Under the pieces are notes generated by a model. It was not told the DNA's origin, ran no database searches, and worked only from the letters and a program-made list of their open reading frames with translations. The translations under genes were made by a program, and so were the position numbers. From Allium sativum (Eukaryota; Streptophyta; Magnoliopsida; Asparagales; Amaryllidaceae): 64,000 bases of DNA. Positions 9,940 through 20,738 of this stretch are shown here, piece after piece (position 1 is the stretch's first letter; each line of letters opens with the position of its first letter). The stretch is taken from assembly GCA_030737875.1 (NCBI GenBank), contig CM060926.1, positions 167,485,079 to 167,549,078 on the forward strand. Direction: 5' to 3'.

Positions 9940-12280
9940 TACGTGGAAGCCTCCTGCCCGCCTCCGAATCAGCTACTCGCGCATCACCAGCTAACCTGTC
10001 TCTAGTCTGCTCGTGTGAGCACCCAGAGTAATAAGAGGAGACATAAAACGCTGGGTCAGACATAAAGCCTGGTATGAGCGATAAGCGTCTAAAGTGAACA
10101 ATAACAGGTAGACTAAAACATACCTGAACCTGGACCTGCAACCAAAGAGTTAGCACTACATACTGTACAACACTCTAAGGTATCATATCAAACAATATAA
10201 AGATACGGAGGTGGGGGAGGTTTGCTTGTCATAGGGATGGCAAACAATCAAACATAGCATCCATCCTCACATCTCTCACTCGGTGTGTAAAGCAAACGAT
10301 ATTCACCACTTCGATCACCCAACTTACCTTGCTACGATCATTTTGCCCCATAAAGTCATAAATGGCTTCATTGCACTGATAATGTAGCCACTAATCATTT
10401 GCTATGTCCACTTTGCCCCATGGAGTCACAAGAACCCCACTGCACTGGCTCATAGCCTTACTAATCCTTACTATGTCCACTTGCCCCACGGGGTTATTCA
10501 CCCCATCTGCGCTGGCTCATAGTCTTACTACGCATCACCTTACCCCTCAGGTCATAATGACCCTACTGCACTGATAACGTAGTCTTGCTACCATCACTTT
10601 GCCCCTCAGGTCATAATGACCCTACTGCATTGATAAGTAGCACATCATTCTTAGTGGTGAATCTAAGTTATGAACGTCGACAACTCCTTAGCACACGTCC
10701 CACAGCAAAGTCCAACCATGAAGTGAACTCCTTGGTTCCCAACTGGTTCCGGGATCCTGAGCTCTAATTCCCCATTGGACTACTTTTGCATCTCGGGTTA
10801 TTGGACAATACTGGGTCGGGTTGGGTTCCTTCTCAAGTTATCGGTTCGGGTCGGTGTCCTTCATCCGTTCGAGTCGGGTCTCCTTCTGGTGCGGTTCGGG
10901 TCAGGTACTCCTTTGTGTTCGAGTCAGATGCTTCTCTTCGGGTCGGGTCGGGTGCTTCCCTTCAGGTCGGGTGGAGTGTCCCTTCTTGGTTCGCGTTTTC
11001 GATCCGTCTTCATGCTCCCTTCATATGCTCCTATCTGATCCGCTTCCGTGCTCCTGCTCTGATTCATCTTCGTTCTTCCGATCCGATCCGTCCTCCTCGA
11101 TCCGATCCGTCCTTCTCGATCCGATCCGTTTTCCTCTATCCGATCCGATCCCAGTTCAGCTAGCGTGGCCTTCCTTTTTGCCACTTTTCCCAAGTGTTGG
11201 GTTCCGATCCGATCAGATTCTTTGCTCAGTTCAACATATCCGATCCGATCTGAACCCTGCACTGTTTTCTGAAACTATTCCAGCAAGTGTTTACGCCATT
11301 CGACGGCGTTTTCGACCATTCTAACTATTGGAATCAATCACAAAGCATTTCATACAGTCATAGCAACATGCATAATCAACCACAAACATCATACACATCA
11401 ATATCATAGGTTAAAATGGATCAAACATACCCAAAATCCCATATTTCCCCTTAAGCATGTTTAGGTGAAACTAATGATAGGATTAGCAAAACTTAACCAA
11501 ATTAACCCAAATTCATATCAGAGGTCTAAAACATCATTTAAGAATTTATGAACATTTTTCCCGAATTTTATCATGCTTAAATTCGCTAATTAGCACTAAT
11601 CACCCCTAATTAGCCATAATTAGTGTAAAACTATGCAAATCACTCACCTTAGCCACAAAATAAACTAAGATCTGAAATGATTCTCTGATTTGATGTGAAT
11701 CTCAATGCCAATAGCAGCTCCTATGTTGATTTGGTGAAGATCTTCCTTGATTAGGGATTGCTAAGCTAAATCCTTGCCAAAAAGGTGATTTGGAGGTGAT
11801 TTAGAGGTTAGAGGCCATTTTTAGGGATCCTTGGTGATAAGTGGAGGCTAGAAAACTGAAATGGAATGATTCTCCATCTCATTTCAGCCCTCCCATAACC
11901 CTAATCCCGAAATGGGTTATGGGCCAACTCACTAATCACCCGATTTGGCCCGGATAAGCAGTTTTTCACCCTCCAAACCTTGTTTCAGCCATATCTCCCA
12001 AACGGTAAGTCCGTTTGACTATTATGACCACTCTACGGGAAGGTAAACCATCAAACGAATCAAATGGAAGTGGTTTCAGGTCAAAATTCCTTTCCAATCG
12101 AAAGTTAGGCCAAAACAGTACCGACTAGGGGCAAAATGGTCATTCAAAAATCAACAAAAATCATGAACATGGGAAATGACTCTAATGGATGTTTCCCAAA
12201 GTTACATGACCATACGACTTCACACGGGAAAGAAATAAATATTCTACAATCCTATGATGTGTAGAATACGGGTCGTTACA
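9538..12280 (-). repeat. A 5' LTR (2743 bp)
   Basis: This is the partner of 2091-4806, with the same ends. It contains the TTGCCCC array (about 10340-10650), the GGGTCGGG/GATCCGATCC arrays (about 10810-11250) and a strong splice-donor-like AAG/GTGAGTG on the minus strand at 11647. A pyrimidine-rich stretch near 10050-10007 ends in an AG. No clear TATA box was found. Confidence 0.95.
9883..9937. repeat. TA microsatellite
   Basis: There are about 27 TA units here against about 5 at the matching place in the other A LTR (2438-2448). The difference must have arisen after insertion, because the two LTRs are identical at that time. Confidence 0.95.
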
Positions 12281-12285
12281 GTACA

Positions 12286-12732
12286 CATGAAAAGAGGACA
12301 TGAGTAGGGGGTAATTACATATTTAGGTTAATCTACTAGTGGATGGATAAGTATAGCTTTAAGAGCTAACATTGTTAACAACCTAATAACCAAGAAAATG
12401 TAACTGAATGGTATATGTAGGATTATACAGAAGTTTATTCTATGTCCAGTCATACAGAACTTATGTTCTGACCCCCTCCTCATTACATACTTCCAGGTTA
12501 GGTTCATGACAGAGATGGTTTTGCTTTGGATACTGGTTTAGCAGTATTGTTAATAAGGTAAAGCTATATTTGAATATATTATACTTTATTTCCTTACGCT
12601 TTGAGATGCTTTACAAATTCTGACATATTTCTTTATCTTTGTCTTTTTTGCAGGATACCAGAGCACCCAACTCGGGTTTCGATAGACTAGGTTTTCGAAA
12701 AAAATCGGTCTATCGCAATCCAGGATGTTACA
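12286..12732 (+). repeat. Y: right piece and 3' end of the split LTR
   Basis: It continues the tandem unit cut at 2090. It contains TATGTTCTGACC near 12464 followed by a pyrimidine-rich stretch ending TTCCAG (12494-12495). A second pyrimidine tract ends TTTTTTGCAG at 12644-12653. The piece ends in GGATGTTACA at 12732, after which sequence matching the E LTR begins. The landmark order matches the plus-strand LTR ends of B and Z, so Y is read as plus strand, inserted in the E3 copy. Confidence 0.55.
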
Positions 12733-14054
12733 TACTCCACATTTAACACCACGGTGCTATCGGTAAATTTAATTACCATTTCGAGTTCAAATCTAATTAA
12801 ATTATTTAACTATCGCTTGGAGCAAATACTGGTGGTACTCAATTCTCGATCATTTCCCAAATTTGATAATTTAAATTATCACATTCACATTTTAATTTGA
12901 TTAAAGATTCATTAAAACTCTACTTAATTTTAATCATCCCAAAAATCAATATTAATGATTATTTAACTTTGGGAAATCAAACATGCCGTGACGACAATTT
13001 ACATCGCACGACTGATTTCTACCAATATATAACCTCTAAGCTCGTTCGTCTTAGAGAAGTGTGTTAAGAGAGAGAATAAATACTCCTCCACCAAATAGAT
13101 ATATATTTAGCAGAGATCAACAATACATTTCAAAATACAATGTTAGGCATGTAATCCTGTCTTTAACTGGGTTAAAGAACTAATGTCATTTAAAACACCG
13201 TTCATGATAAACCCAAAATCACATTCCATTAATTATGGAATCTTCACGGAAAAACAGATCAATATATAATTGATATCAATTTCCATATCTGACTAATAAT
13301 ATAAATGGAATAACGATAAAGCCTTTTAAATTCCATATATATTAATAGTCTTCCTCTACAGAAGTTCATTTCGATTATTACCAAATTGAATTCCATTTGA
13401 TCACAATTTATTTTATTAAACTGGAAAACTTTACTTTGGAAAATTCCATTAAATCTTAGATTAAAGATTTATAAATTCCAAATAATAACATCATTGTTAA
13501 TCGGGTTAAAGAACAAGTGTTATTTAAAACATCATTCAAGATAAACCCAAAAATCCAATTCTTAATTCAATTCCAATTGAATATTAATTAATTGGTAAAC
13601 TTCTCTAAATCTTAACTAAAAGATTTTTTTTTCTTTTCTCAACTGGGTTTAAGAACAGTGTTAGTAAAGACATCATTCACGATAAAACCAAAATCTTGTT
13701 TGATATTAAATACAAGACTCTGAATAGATATTATATTGGTTTGTATTCAATATCAAATTCTAAAACCAACAAATATCGTATTGGAAATAACGATATATAT
13801 ATATATATATATATATATATCTTCCAAATTTCCATAACAGTATCTGTATAATCACGGAATCCAATATCAAAATATTCCGAAGATTATTTCCATTCTAAAT
13901 ATATTCTAAATCCATTTCAATTTTTTCATTGGAAACTTCTGGTTATATTAAAACCATTCACCCATTCAATTTATTTTATTTAAAAATTATTGGATTTCAA
14001 ATCTAGTTAATAACTTGTTCATTTTGATAAAAATATATTTTTATCTTTACGAAC

Positions 14055-14387
14055 ATGGATTTTTTCATCCTATTTCTTTTCATATCATTTATTAAGATTT
14101 TACACAAATTATTAATATTTTTAATAATTTTATTAAGGTCCATTCAGTCGATTTCCATAAAAGGTCGTCAAACTGCATTTACATCAACCTTTTCCAAATT
14201 TGATTTGGACAAAATTCCAAATCCAACCGTTAGATTTCAAATTTCTTATATTCGTCAGAAAGCTCTTTTCGATATGAACCCAACGGTTCTGGTTTTAGGA
14301 GAATCCGACTGTCGGATCTCCCGTAATGCGAATTCGAAGTCAATGGTCGAAATTCGCGAACGGTCTGGTGCGGTGCGTTCTATTTAG
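14055..14387 (+). CDS. Antisense open frame in the E LTR, unknown
   Basis: I do not recognise this 110-codon frame. It runs opposite to the E element. A frame of nearly the same length and content is present in the other E LTR at 39700-40041 (113 codons), including a shared hydrophobic N-terminal part with LHKLLIFLIIL and a C-terminal part with VLVLGESD and RISRN. It starts at an ATG and has no ribosome or promoter signal I can judge. It may be only a by-product of conserved LTR sequence. Confidence 0.25.
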   Translation: MDFFILFLFISFIKILHKLLIFLIILLRSIQSISIKGRQTAFTSTFSKFDLDKIPNPTVRFQISYIRQKALFDMNPTVLVLGESDCRISRNANSKSMVEIRERSGAVRSI

Positions 14388-15780
14388 GCCATTAAACTTA
14401 TATAGTATATATAATATATATTTCTTCGATTTCCATTTAAAACGTATTTTATAAATCGTTTATAAATTCGTTTTAAAACGATTCTAACTTCAATTCAATT
14501 TTAAATCAAAATTGAATATTCCTTATCATTATAATATTTAAATGATAATATTTTCAAAATATCAGATTTTGAAATAATTCCCTTTTCGATATTCATTATA
14601 AAAATGAATAAAATCGATATAAATATCATTCGCATCAAAATGGCGCAAATCTAATCGACACGGCTTTATATATTTCAATATTATCGTGTCCATCCAAAAT
14701 CGGACATCAAATTCACATTTTAATCCTTTACTGAATATTATTTTAAAATACTCGTTATTTTAAAATATTCATTATTTTATATTATTCTTTCTTTCTGAAT
14801 TGGAATCAGACACAGCCAATTACCATATAATGTTATTTAAATGGATTTTATAGCACATGTACACAACAATAATTATACACAATCAACCATCATCTAGAGT
14901 GCCTTACACAACTGCATAAGCATTAAATATAAATAATTAACACTTGCAACATCCTGTCAACCAATCGATTGACATACAACTAAATAACTGGGATTAGTGT
15001 ACACCAAATATCATCCCAATATCCATGTGAGGTTTCAACCAACAAACATTGAATATTATTTGTACAGTTGGGCGATGTGTAAAATTATCGTCCCAATCGA
15101 TATCACAAAAATAGGAGAGCATAAAAAGGTCATGCGACTTGTAAATGGATGTGTAAACTTATTTTAGCTACCTAATAATTATTTTATTTATCGTAGTTAT
15201 AAGCTAAAAATGATATTTTCAACTAACTAAACTTTCCTAGCACTTTTTAGAAAATTTCGGCAGCATAACGGCACGATATTAGAACCGGAATAAGGTCTAG
15301 CCTTGTCCCTCGCCTAATACTGGCTCGCACGATACAAAACCAATTTCAATCCTATTCACATCTAAGTCAAATCCAAACAAATAAATCAATTTTCACAATC
15401 ATAATCAAATCACGTAGACATCCAAATAAATAAATACTCAACTACCCCAGTGCCATTTACGGCGCCATAAGTTGCTATTCGTGGAGTATGAAATCCATGT
15501 GTCAGTAATATCCATACAGGGCTTTCAATTTATGTGATTATGTGAATTCGGGTGTTGAACTCCATATAATTCAAATCAAACAATATGGTTTGCACAATAA
15601 ATAGTGTCGGGGGCTTCTAAGCCCCGTCTGTAACCTAAAATATTTTTAACTATAAAATAAATTAAGTGAGAAGGATTTCTCATATTAGGATCCACTCCGC
15701 CATTCTTTAATGGAGGATTTGGATTCTGTTTTGCTTCCAGTCGGTTCCATCGCAATCTGTTTCACGCGGTTTGAAATAAA

Positions 15781-16140
15781 AATCAGATTTTTTAAATAAC
15801 GCTACTTATATTTAAAAATCACATTTTTATAAAGCTATATATATATATATATTAAAAATCACATTTTTATAAAGCTCTGTACATGTTAAAAATCATATTT
15901 TTATAAAGCTATATATATACATATTAAAAATCATATTTTTATAACGCTACTACACATATAAAAGTCATATTTTTATACCTCTATTATATATATAAATCAT
16001 ATTTTTATACCGCTATTCATTTAGTAAAAATCATATTTTTATAATGTTATCTATATAATAAAAATCATATTTTCATTTCTATGTTGTATATATAAAAAGT
16101 CATATTTTTATCGCTCTAAAAATAATTTCATATCATACAT
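15781..16140. repeat. E3 array of AAAAATCATATTTTT units
   Basis: About ten units share a near-palindromic core AAAAATCAYATTTTTAT, spaced 30-40 bp apart (near 15783, 15815, 15852, 15889, 15925, 15961, 15994, 16024, 16058 and 16094). It lies just downstream of the donor-like site in the sense of E transcription. Confidence 0.85.
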
Positions 16141-16239
16141 TAAAAAAAACGTATTTTTAACTTACTAAACATATTTGCATATAATGAACTAGTTAAAAAT
16201 CACAATTTTACTTGCTAACAATGTTGAATCAAAGAATTA

Positions 16240-16600
16240 AAATTAGAAAACTCACATATTTTTAGGGCTTTTGGCAAATGGGGGGTCCACGATGGCTGAG
16301 GAGGGTGGAGGAGGGTCGACGCTGGTAGTCGCAGCGGCAAAGGGGCGGTGGTAGATGGAGCATGGCAGCGGTTTCATGAGGTTGGGGGGTTTTTTGGTTC
16401 GGTTTTAGGGAAGGCGATGGCCGGGGAGGTGGTGGCGCATTCGTCGGAGGTGGGGGTCGTGGTCCTGCAGGCGGTGGCGCACTGATCGGAGGGAGCGACA
16501 ATCGATTGGGGGGGAGGGCTGAGGGTTAAAGGGTTTTTTTATTTTTTTCTTTGAAATGAACGTGAGTGGAGAGAATAAGGGGAGGGGATTTTATATAATT
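16240..16600 (-). promoter_or_regulatory. E3 LTR promoter region and leader, donor-like site
   Basis: On the minus strand a TATA-like TATATAAAA lies at 16597-16589. A GC-rich leader follows (16501-16262), then a donor-like AT/GTGAGTTTTC at about 16255. The leader is open in one frame (79 codons, Pro-rich) but resembles no protein I know. Start site and splicing are inferred. Confidence 0.45.
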
Positions 16601-16960
16601 TATTTTTTTATTTATTTCCATTTTAAATTCTATAAAGTTACTTTTTCATTCAATCTCCAAATCGAACCCGACGACTTTCACCCCTAGCTAAATACCCCCA
16701 TTCCGAACACAATGAGATATGTCCCGCAAGCCAATTCAATTTTTTCGATTAATTTTCGTTTAAATTAAAATATAAATCGATTTATATTACATTTTAACGT
16801 ACATTTTAGTTTACTAGGGCCACATACTGACTCCAAAAATTCCTGAAAAATAAATCTAGCTATGTTTTGCCGATACGGTCCTAACAAAACTAATTTCGTC
16901 GAATTTGGAGACCATTTGGAAATGGTCGTTTTTCAGTCGATTAAATTCAAACTACCACGC

Positions 16961-17905
16961 TGTTCGACGCTTTATAATGAATCTGAAAAGCGCGATATTT
17001 GTAATAAATTCTGCAAGCGCACAGGTGTGTAGCATACAGGTCGAACACAGGGAGGTAGATTAAAATCAAATTATTTATTTAATCTCTTGGGCGAGTTAGA
17101 TGATTTTCGAGGTTGGTTTTTGAAAACAATAAAAATTGAAACTGCGATCTGATTCAGAACAAATCTAATTGAACCGACGATCAAATCACAATTATCAATT
17201 GAAAATTAAAATGCAAAACATAAACAAAATGCAGAATGTAAAATTGCAGGAAAAGAAGAACAACAAAAAGTAAATTAGGATTGTCGTTGAAACTAATCAA
17301 ACGACTAATCACTAACAAAAAATGTAAAATACAATTGGTGCTCTTCCAAAACTAATTGTGAAGACAACACTAATTGCTAAGAAAAAGAAAAATTGCAGAA
17401 AAATAAAAGAGTACTAAAAACTTTATTAATGAAGAAGAAGAGAAAATATGATTCAGAATAGGATAGGATGGTGGCTACAATGACATTACAAGGTTATTTA
17501 TAGGATTGATAGCCAAACCCTAACCCTAATTATAAATGGGCCTAGCCATTACATCACTAATTAGTTTACAATGGGAATCTCAAATGGGCCTTAGTTAAAT
17601 CTATTAAATTTTTGGCCATTCTTCTTTTCCTCTTGGTTCTTTGACAAGCCTCCCTTGATTTGAATTGTGCATGGCCTTTTTATCAGTCATTTTCTCGTCC
17701 AACAGCAACTGGATGTGGGATCTTCATCTACAATTCTTCAAAATGTAAATATATAGCAATTTGATCTCCATTTCTCTACTTTTCTGGTTGCATTCGGGCT
17801 GGGTTGGAATATCTGTAAAAGTAACAAAACAATACCCAAGTAATATTTATTTATGTACAAAGATTAGATATAAGAGCATAAAATAACACATTTCTATGTC
17901 AATCA
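16961..17905 (-). repeat. G 3' LTR (945 bp)
   Basis: On the minus strand it begins TGATTGACATAG (plus 17905 downward) and ends AGCGTCGAACA at 16961. The minus-strand TATAAATA at 17502-17495 is a likely TATA box and is conserved in the other LTR (23924-23917). Confidence 0.95.
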
Positions 17906-19079
17906 AATACCCCCACACTTATCTTTTACTCGTCCTCGAGTAAAACAAAAATTAAAAACTAACTAGATAGATCGCACTTTCGTAGGAAACACGATTGCAT
18001 TGAGCGTATGCAACAAGCCGTTAAACCTCTAGGTGTCCCTAGTTGGACGAGTGGTGTCTCGTGAGGGTTTTCAGCGGAAACTACCCACAAAATCCAAATG
18101 CAGTATGATATGGTTCTAATGTAACTAAATGAATGTAGAGGACTTATGCAGTTGAAAAAAAAGAAAACACGACTTATTTCTAGAAAGTTGTACAACAAAT
18201 TAAGTTAACAATTTTAAATCAGTTGATTTTATTTTAGATACCTCAATTTGTCACAAATTTTTAATATAAATCAAGTTTTCAATTGTTAAATTCCAGTTTG
18301 GCCAGTTAGTTCGGTCGATAACATAGTGCAGCCATGTAATAGATTCTTAGTTTGCTTGGCATAGTTTGCAAAGTGGTATTATTATTTTCTCATGTATGGC
18401 TAGTCAAATCCATAAGGTCAAGAAGTGTTTGGGCATCATCGCTTATACTTTATTCTATAAAATTTTAAAATTTATGATTAAGTACATACACCTAACTTAG
18501 AAGACCAAGGTTTACCACCCATACACTGCCTCGCGGACTAACAGAGAGTGGGTAAAGAGCTTGGCGGATTGTGCAGGCCGACTTTGACTTTGTCAACAAC
18601 GTGTCGGTAATCCTTATGTGTCCAATCTCATAAAATGAGACCAAGATATTCCAATGCTGACTTTGTCAACAACATGTCGGATAGAGCTTGGCGGGTTTGC
18701 ACACCAACGCTTGATATACAAGCAATATTGGATACCCTTGGATTACTATTATTATTATTGAAATTATAAGCACAAAAAAGAGTTACGCGAATTCAACTTA
18801 ACACAACTTAGTTTTAAAGATTCGAAAAGCCAATATAAGTATTTTAAGTCCTCCACTTATTTAAACAAAGTCTACAATATAGAATAGATTTCATGGCCAT
18901 CACCTAAGAATCTCCCTATGTACCGGTTACACTATTATCCCTCAAAATTAAACTTTTCATTATATTTCAAATTCGAACATAGTTGAGAGAAAAAATACTA
19001 TCAACTGATCAGCAATCCTTAACTTATTTTGTTGTATCAAATCTAAAATGAGTCGTATAAAAAAAATTATGGTATGTTA
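17906..19079 (-). other. G polypurine tract and 3' non-coding region
   Basis: AGTGTGGGGGTATT on the minus strand (about 17919-17906) adjoins the 3' LTR and is the likely polypurine tract. The rest is non-coding. Within 18540-18725 is an imperfect duplication containing GACTTTGTCAACAAC twice (18585 and 18660) and GAGCTTGGCGG twice (18557 and 18685). The 79-codon frame at 17959-18198 resembles nothing I know. Confidence 0.7.
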
Positions 19080-20738
19080 CTACGATCTAAAATGCATGAT
19101 GTTCCTATTTAAATGGCTGAAAATGAAAAGAAAGAACATAATGAAAAATGAATGATATGCAGACTCCCCCCACACTATAACTAAACAGTGTCCACACTGT
19201 AAACGTTTCCTAAATTTGAAAGATCGTACCCAAAGGTGAATGAAATGCAAAATTATTTGTAGAATGAAATGCAGTCTTTCTATATGTAAGAATGGATCAT
19301 ATGTACAATGATATATGTGTTTACGATGCATGCGATGCAAAGAATGCCACCATCTTTTTCCCCCATACTTGGTTCTAGCCCGATGAGTCCCATTCCCACT
19401 ATGTCTAGGCATGATTTCTAATAAGCAAAGGTTTTTGAAAACCATCTCATCTTTATACCTCGATTTATAGTCCAGTAAATGAATGTTCAGGGTCGTCCTC
19501 ACATGAAGTTTTTCAACAAAGCTAACATTCCAAAAGTAGTTCATGTGTTCAACAAATTTATCAGTGTAATTTTTCAAAAATTTGTGATCATATGTAAACT
19601 CAGTAAAATTTGAAATCTGAGTGTTGTTCAAGACTATGTGATCACTTTTCTCATCATTAATTGATAACGTATTTTCGACATTGACAATTTCAAGTTCGTT
19701 GGAAATTTCCTCATTTGGCAACTCATCCTCATACAATTCAAAAAATTCATGTTAAGTAAAATCCATCTCCAAATTTGAATTGAAAAATTCAACATTTTTA
19801 TTCTGTTCAATTTCAAAAATTTCAAGTTTCTCATAGCTTGAAAGAGGAAGATCAAAATCTGAGTTTAAATCTTTTTTCTAAAAAGAATTGAAATCCAAAT
19901 CATTTGTTGAATTTTGAACAACTTCATTTTGATCGTTATTCTCAATTTCGAAAGTTGTTATCTGAAAATTTTCACTATCAGTAAAGAGTGGATTATTTTC
20001 TGATTCATCGCATTGAATTTGATTTTGTTGCTTGGGTTGTTCTTTAAAACACATCATTAAACAAAGAAGTTCATCAAGCTGTCTATCTTTTTCACCAAGC
20101 TGTCTATCTTGTTTTTCTACCCTCTCTCTAAGAATGTTAAGGTGATATTCTTCAAAATCGTTGATTTGAGAGCTCTCGTTTTGGATTTCTTGATTTTCAA
20201 AATTATAGTCCACATCAATTTCACAATCAATATTATTTCCAATGTGGTAGTTGTTTGAATTTTCAGAAAAATGATGTTGGAAATCATTTTGATTATAAAA
20301 ATTATGTTCGTAACCAAAATTGTTGAAATTCGATGGAAAATTGCAATTTTGGTTATTCTCAAGATGTGGATATGGGCTGTAATTTTGAGAATTTTGATCG
20401 ATTTGAAAATCATTTTCATATCCAAAATTATTATCGAATTGGTTTCCAACTCCGTATTGATGTTGATCAAAGCTATGTTGGAATTCAAAGCTATTTTGAT
20501 GTGGATGTGGCTCATAATCGAAATTATTGAAATTTGAATTGAAGTCGCAATTTCGATCATTTATATGATTTTGAAAATGTTGGTCAGTTGGAAAATTTTG
20601 AAAATTGTTGACATTGGACTCACGAAATTTTGGAAAATTTTTCTTTATGAGTTGTAATTCATAGTCATACTCTTCAAGAGGACGTCTACTCCGATTATTA
20701 TCCCACATTTCTCTCAATGATTTTTTTGAATCAGACAT
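19080..20738 (-). pseudogene. G protein: Asn/Gln/Phe-rich, unknown, two in-frame stops
   Basis: One frame runs 553 codons from ATG at 20738 (MSDSKKSLREMWDNN) to 19080. It is broken by TAG at 19880-19878 and TAA at 19754-19752, with no frameshift between the parts. Residues about 45-190 are low complexity, rich in Asn, Gln, Phe, His and Tyr. Short motifs recur there, such as SNFNNFDYE, NNFGYEND and SNFNNFGYEHN. Around residues 200-230 a heptad-like charged stretch (RERVEKQDRQLGEKDRQLDE) suggests a coiled coil. The part after residue 286 is acidic up to about residue 450. The final ~90 residues are hydrophobic and may not be real coding. It is not recognisable Gag or Pol. A structural or particle-assembly role is a guess. 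Codon-level continuity shows it was once a single protein. Confidence 0.7.

Larger units (their letters stand above)
2091..12280 (-). mobile_element. A: complete Tekay-like LTR retrotransposon, minus strand
   Basis: Two LTRs (2091-4806 and 9538-12280) flank a 4.7-kb interior with primer site, gag-protease and pol reading frames and a polypurine tract in the correct order for the minus strand. The 5-bp target duplication GTACA is perfect (2086-2090 and 12281-12285). The integrase ends in a chromodomain-like tail and the interior ends in the TTTCG...CGAAA plus polypurine signature. This is known for the Tekay/Del branch of chromoviruses. It is disabled by two TAG stops and one frameshift. The LTRs are very similar by eye, so it is among the younger insertions here. 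It is nested in LTR Y. Confidence 0.93.
12733..16960 (-). repeat. E3: E-type LTR, left piece
   Basis: This AT-rich sequence matches 38608-42480 of the E 3' LTR in the same order. Examples are AACACCACGGTGCTATCGG near 12750, the antisense open frame near 14055, and TAAGCCCCGTCTG near 15618. Its left part is cut off by Y and the rest lies outside the window. G interrupts it at 16960 (target duplication CACGC, 16956-16960), and it resumes at 24329. With G removed the visible E3 is about 4.4 kb, close to the length of the corresponding part of E1. Confidence 0.8.

Noticed and set aside
16262..16501. Pro-rich 79-codon minus frame in E3
   Set aside because: It is the LTR leader; E1 has no matching open frame at 41760-42000.
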